A stretch of DNA of 64,000 nt from Salinibacterium sp. ZJ450 (GTDB taxonomy: Bacteria > Actinomycetota > Actinomycetes > Actinomycetales > Microbacteriaceae): contig NZ_CP061771.1 of assembly GCF_011751885.2 (NCBI RefSeq), positions 1,240,001 to 1,304,000 of the forward strand. Reading direction: 5' to 3'. A program made the translations under genes and the position numbers. The notes beneath the pieces were generated by a model that saw only the letters and a list, made by a program, of their open reading frames with translations, was not told the DNA's origin and searched no databases. Shown in pieces: positions 62,175 through 64,000 of this stretch (position 1 is the first letter of the stretch; each line of letters opens with the position of its first letter).

Positions 62175-63128
62175 ATGGAAAAAGAGTCGGCTCAGCGGGC
62201 GGGAGCCGCGTTAACGGTCTGCTTGTCTTTTGATTTTGATGGTCCTAGCGGCTGGCTCGCGGACGACTCTCGTAGTATTGCGGACGTTTCCCGCGGAGAG
62301 TTCGCCGCGGTGGCTGTGCCGCGCATATTGGACCTCCTCGACAAGCACGGCGTATCTGCGACCTTTTTCGTACCGGGTCATACTGCACTCGCCTACCCCC
62401 GCCATGTGGAGGACATCCTCGGCCGAGGGCACGAGGTCGGCCATCACGGCTGGGTCCACGAAACACCCGGGACGTTCGACCTTGACCGGCAGCGCGAATT
62501 CTTCGCTCGAGGCATTGATGCCTTAGAGAGAGTGGCCGGGATTCGACCAGTCGGCTATCGCGCGCCCGGTATTGGCTATACCCCTGAGACGATTCAAGTT
62601 CTCGCCGAGAACGGCATCGCGTACGACTCCGGTCTCAGCGCCTCGGATTTTCAGCCGTATTACTTACGTCAAGGGGACCTCCTGTCGGCGACCGAGCCGT
62701 ATTTGTTCGGAACGACAACAGGGATCGTGGAGCTGCCGTTCGCATGGGCTCTCGATGACTGGGTGCACTTCGAGTACTACGCCGGGCAAGCCATGACTCT
62801 CAATGCGCCATCGGCCGTGCGCGAGGTCTGGCAGGCAGAGTTCGACTACGCGTGGGAGAAGGAGCCGGGAGGGGTCTTTATCCTTTGCATGCACCCCGAG
62901 GTGATAGGGCGAGGTTCGCGCATCATGATGCTTGATTCTCTCATTGAGCACATGGCATCGCGTCCCGGGGTGCGCTTCGAGAAGATGGCCGACTTCGCCA
63001 CGCGTTGGAGGAGCGCAAATACGGTCGACGCGTGGCTTGCGTCGTCATCGCCTTTGGTGCCTCGACCGTTCCCGCTGCAGGACAGCCCGCGCAGCGAAGC
63101 AACGGCCGGGAAAAACGCTATCCGATGA
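62175..63128 (+). CDS. NodB-fold (polysaccharide deacetylase/cyclic amidase type) hydrolase
   Basis: A 317-residue cytoplasmic hydrolase with no signal peptide. Carbohydrate-esterase-4 motifs are LSFDFDG, HEVGHHGWVHE and GYRAPGIGY. The SFDFD form and the absence of export resemble PuuE-like allantoinases and cyclic imidases, which open amide rings, rather than peptidoglycan deacetylases. FILCMHPEVIGRGSRI carries the last conserved histidine. The ATG at 62175 follows GGAGGGG at good distance; the frame is open upstream to 62067. It is coupled to the LLM remnant (ATGA). Confidence 0.85.
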   Translation: MEKESAQRAGAALTVCLSFDFDGPSGWLADDSRSIADVSRGEFAAVAVPRILDLLDKHGVSATFFVPGHTALAYPRHVEDILGRGHEVGHHGWVHETPGTFDLDRQREFFARGIDALERVAGIRPVGYRAPGIGYTPETIQVLAENGIAYDSGLSASDFQPYYLRQGDLLSATEPYLFGTTTGIVELPFAWALDDWVHFEYYAGQAMTLNAPSAVREVWQAEFDYAWEKEPGGVFILCMHPEVIGRGSRIMMLDSLIEHMASRPGVRFEKMADFATRWRSANTVDAWLASSSPLVPRPFPLQDSPRSEATAGKNAIR

Positions 63129-63660
63129 AGTTTGGCTACGGACTGATCACACCTGTCAGCGCTATCCCGGCGATTCACGCTCCGATGAGGACGTGTACGA
63201 AGAGGGCGGACGCTTGCACAAGAGACGGACGAACTGGGCTTCGATTCGCTCTGGGTGGCCGAACATCATTTCTGGGACGACAGCTGGATGCCGGCCCCTT
63301 TGCCGGTTCTCGGTGCGATGGTTGCAAGGACGAAAAAGATCCAGCTCGGCACCGGGATCATGCAAGCTCCGTTGCATTCACCGGTTCTCCTCGCCGAGGA
63401 AGCTGCGACCGTCGACCTCATCTCCCACGGGCGTCTACTCCTCGGTCTTGGAATCGGGTGGCGCCCCGAAGCCGGCCCGCCCAGGAGGACCTCCGATTTG
63501 GTTGGGCTGGTTCGTCGAGGCCGCCGCGCGTCGTGCAGGGCGAATCGCTGATGGATGGCTTGCTCACGGCACGCCGCTCCACCACTTTGCGCAAGAGGTC
63601 GGCTGGATCCGAGACGAGTTCGTCGACAACCGGCCGTTTGAGTACGCCATGCCGACGCTC
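63125..63660 (+). pseudogene. LLM-class flavin-dependent oxidoreductase, frameshifted and internally deleted
   Basis: The start MKFGYGLIT at 63125 overlaps the deacetylase stop. The frame then shifts at about 63150 (continuing as CQRYPGDSRSDEDVYEE) and again near 63205 (AQETDELGFDSLWVAEHHFW and KIQLGTGIMQAPLHSPVLLA). Near 63465 the sequence jumps from GIGWR straight to APKPARPGGPPIWLG, so about 70 residues of a bacterial luciferase-like monooxygenase are missing. It ends in similarity near 63660. It is non-functional as written. Confidence 0.82.
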
Positions 63661-63889
63661 GCTCGTACAAATTCGACCCTCGCCGTTATTGCGCACTTCC
63701 GGGGCACCCATCTCGGGGAGTTTCTTGGAGTTCCTTCCGACAGGCCGCGCGGTCGACGTACCGTTCGTTAATCTCCTTCGTTTTGAGGACGGGATGATGG
63801 TCGAGTACTGGGGAGTATTTCCATCGAGCGAAGTCGTTCGACAACTTGTTGACGGGGAAGGCGTCGGGAAGTCCGACGCCACACGATGA
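63660..63889 (+). pseudogene. SnoaL-like cyclase remnant (C-terminal half)
   Basis: HFRGTHLGEFLGV in one frame and PTGRAVDVPFVNLLRFEDG plus MMVEYWGVFPSSEVVRQL in another, joined by a frameshift near 63735, give the second half of a SnoaL-type polyketide cyclase/ester cyclase-like protein. The first half is missing and the fragment is fused to the LLM remnant. It ends at the stop at 63889. Confidence 0.75.
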
Positions 63890-63901
63890 GGGGATTTACA
63901 G

Positions 63902-64000
63902 ATGGCAATTCGACACCTGTTCCTTTGGAACGTTAAAGCTGAGCATGACCCCGAGTGGGTGCTCGACAAGATGTCGGAACTGACCTTGCTGGTTCCCCGA
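63902..64000 (+). CDS. Dabb-family protein, partial at window end
   Basis: The ATG at 63902 opens IRHLFLWNVKAEHDPEWVLD and continues to the window edge, 33 codons. About 20 of the 33 residues are identical to the Dabb protein at 61514-61813, so the two are paralogues. GAGGGG lies upstream at suitable distance. The rest of the gene is outside the window. Confidence 0.8.
   Translation, partial: MAIRHLFLWNVKAEHDPEWVLDKMSELTLLVPR

Noticed and set aside
62175-63128. Peptidoglycan N-acetylglucosamine deacetylase
   Set aside because: There is no signal peptide or membrane anchor, and the SFDFD/HHGWVH motif forms match cytoplasmic PuuE/imidase-like members better.

Overview
The window comes from a high-GC Gram-positive actinobacterium. 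The 16S and 23S sequences, the spacer without tRNA genes, the tyrS-rRNA-TPR protein-HAD-tlyA-nadK-recN order and the pyrG-NUDIX-xerD-parA-scpAB-rluB-tyrA-cmk-der run all fit the family Microbacteriaceae (Micrococcales). The genus cannot be fixed by reading alone.

Layout. (1) 1-23.9 kb is conserved chromosome: tyrS, a complete rRNA operon (16S-23S-5S with a terminator), a long repeat-rich protein, then a tightly packed plus-strand run of housekeeping genes. Most junctions in that run overlap by 4-20 bases. It covers rRNA methylation, NAD kinase, DNA repair, CTP synthesis, chromosome segregation/condensation (XerD, ParA, ScpA, ScpB), pseudouridylation, prephenate dehydrogenase, CMP kinase and the Der GTPase. 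(2) 23.9-29.4 kb holds single-gene metabolic units (FAD-linked oxidoreductase, aldo/keto reductase, NUDIX, two GNATs, a phosphotransferase-fold protein) and a scar where soxR and a DUF4440/SnoaL-type gene were both cut. (3) 29.4-43.1 kb is an accessory region. It starts with tRNA-Pro(GGG), whose 3' end carries an IS481-family element, followed by an excisionase-like protein, a tyrosine integrase, a type III restriction system whose Mod gene has lost its front half, a MobF relaxase-helicase, and then fragments of genes (ssb, tetR, integrase). No type IV secretion genes are visible, so it looks like a mobilizable rather than self-transmissible element, now decaying. (4) 43.1-50.3 kb is the glyoxylate module: RraA, isocitrate lyase (aceA), an SDR, the RamB-type regulator and malate synthase (aceB). 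(5) 50.5-64 kb is a catabolic-looking region: an interrupted GNAT-AAA+ gene, a LysR regulator, a 3-hydroxyacyl-CoA dehydrogenase, etfB-etfA-cytochrome b, an APC permease and SDR, an imine-reductase-like enzyme, Dabb proteins, a NodB-fold deacetylase, and frameshifted LLM-monooxygenase and SnoaL remnants.

How the genes may work together. AceA and AceB form the glyoxylate shunt, with the RamB homologue between them. In the last region, electrons from an acyl-CoA-type oxidation could pass through EtfBA to the adjacent membrane cytochrome b. A LysR-type site (ATAC-N7-GTAT) lies in the divergent hbd/etfB promoter region. A recurring sign is leaderless transcription: a -10 hexamer 6-8 bases before the start codon is seen at eight or more genes. 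The right-hand third is rich in pseudogenes, so functional statements there are tentative.
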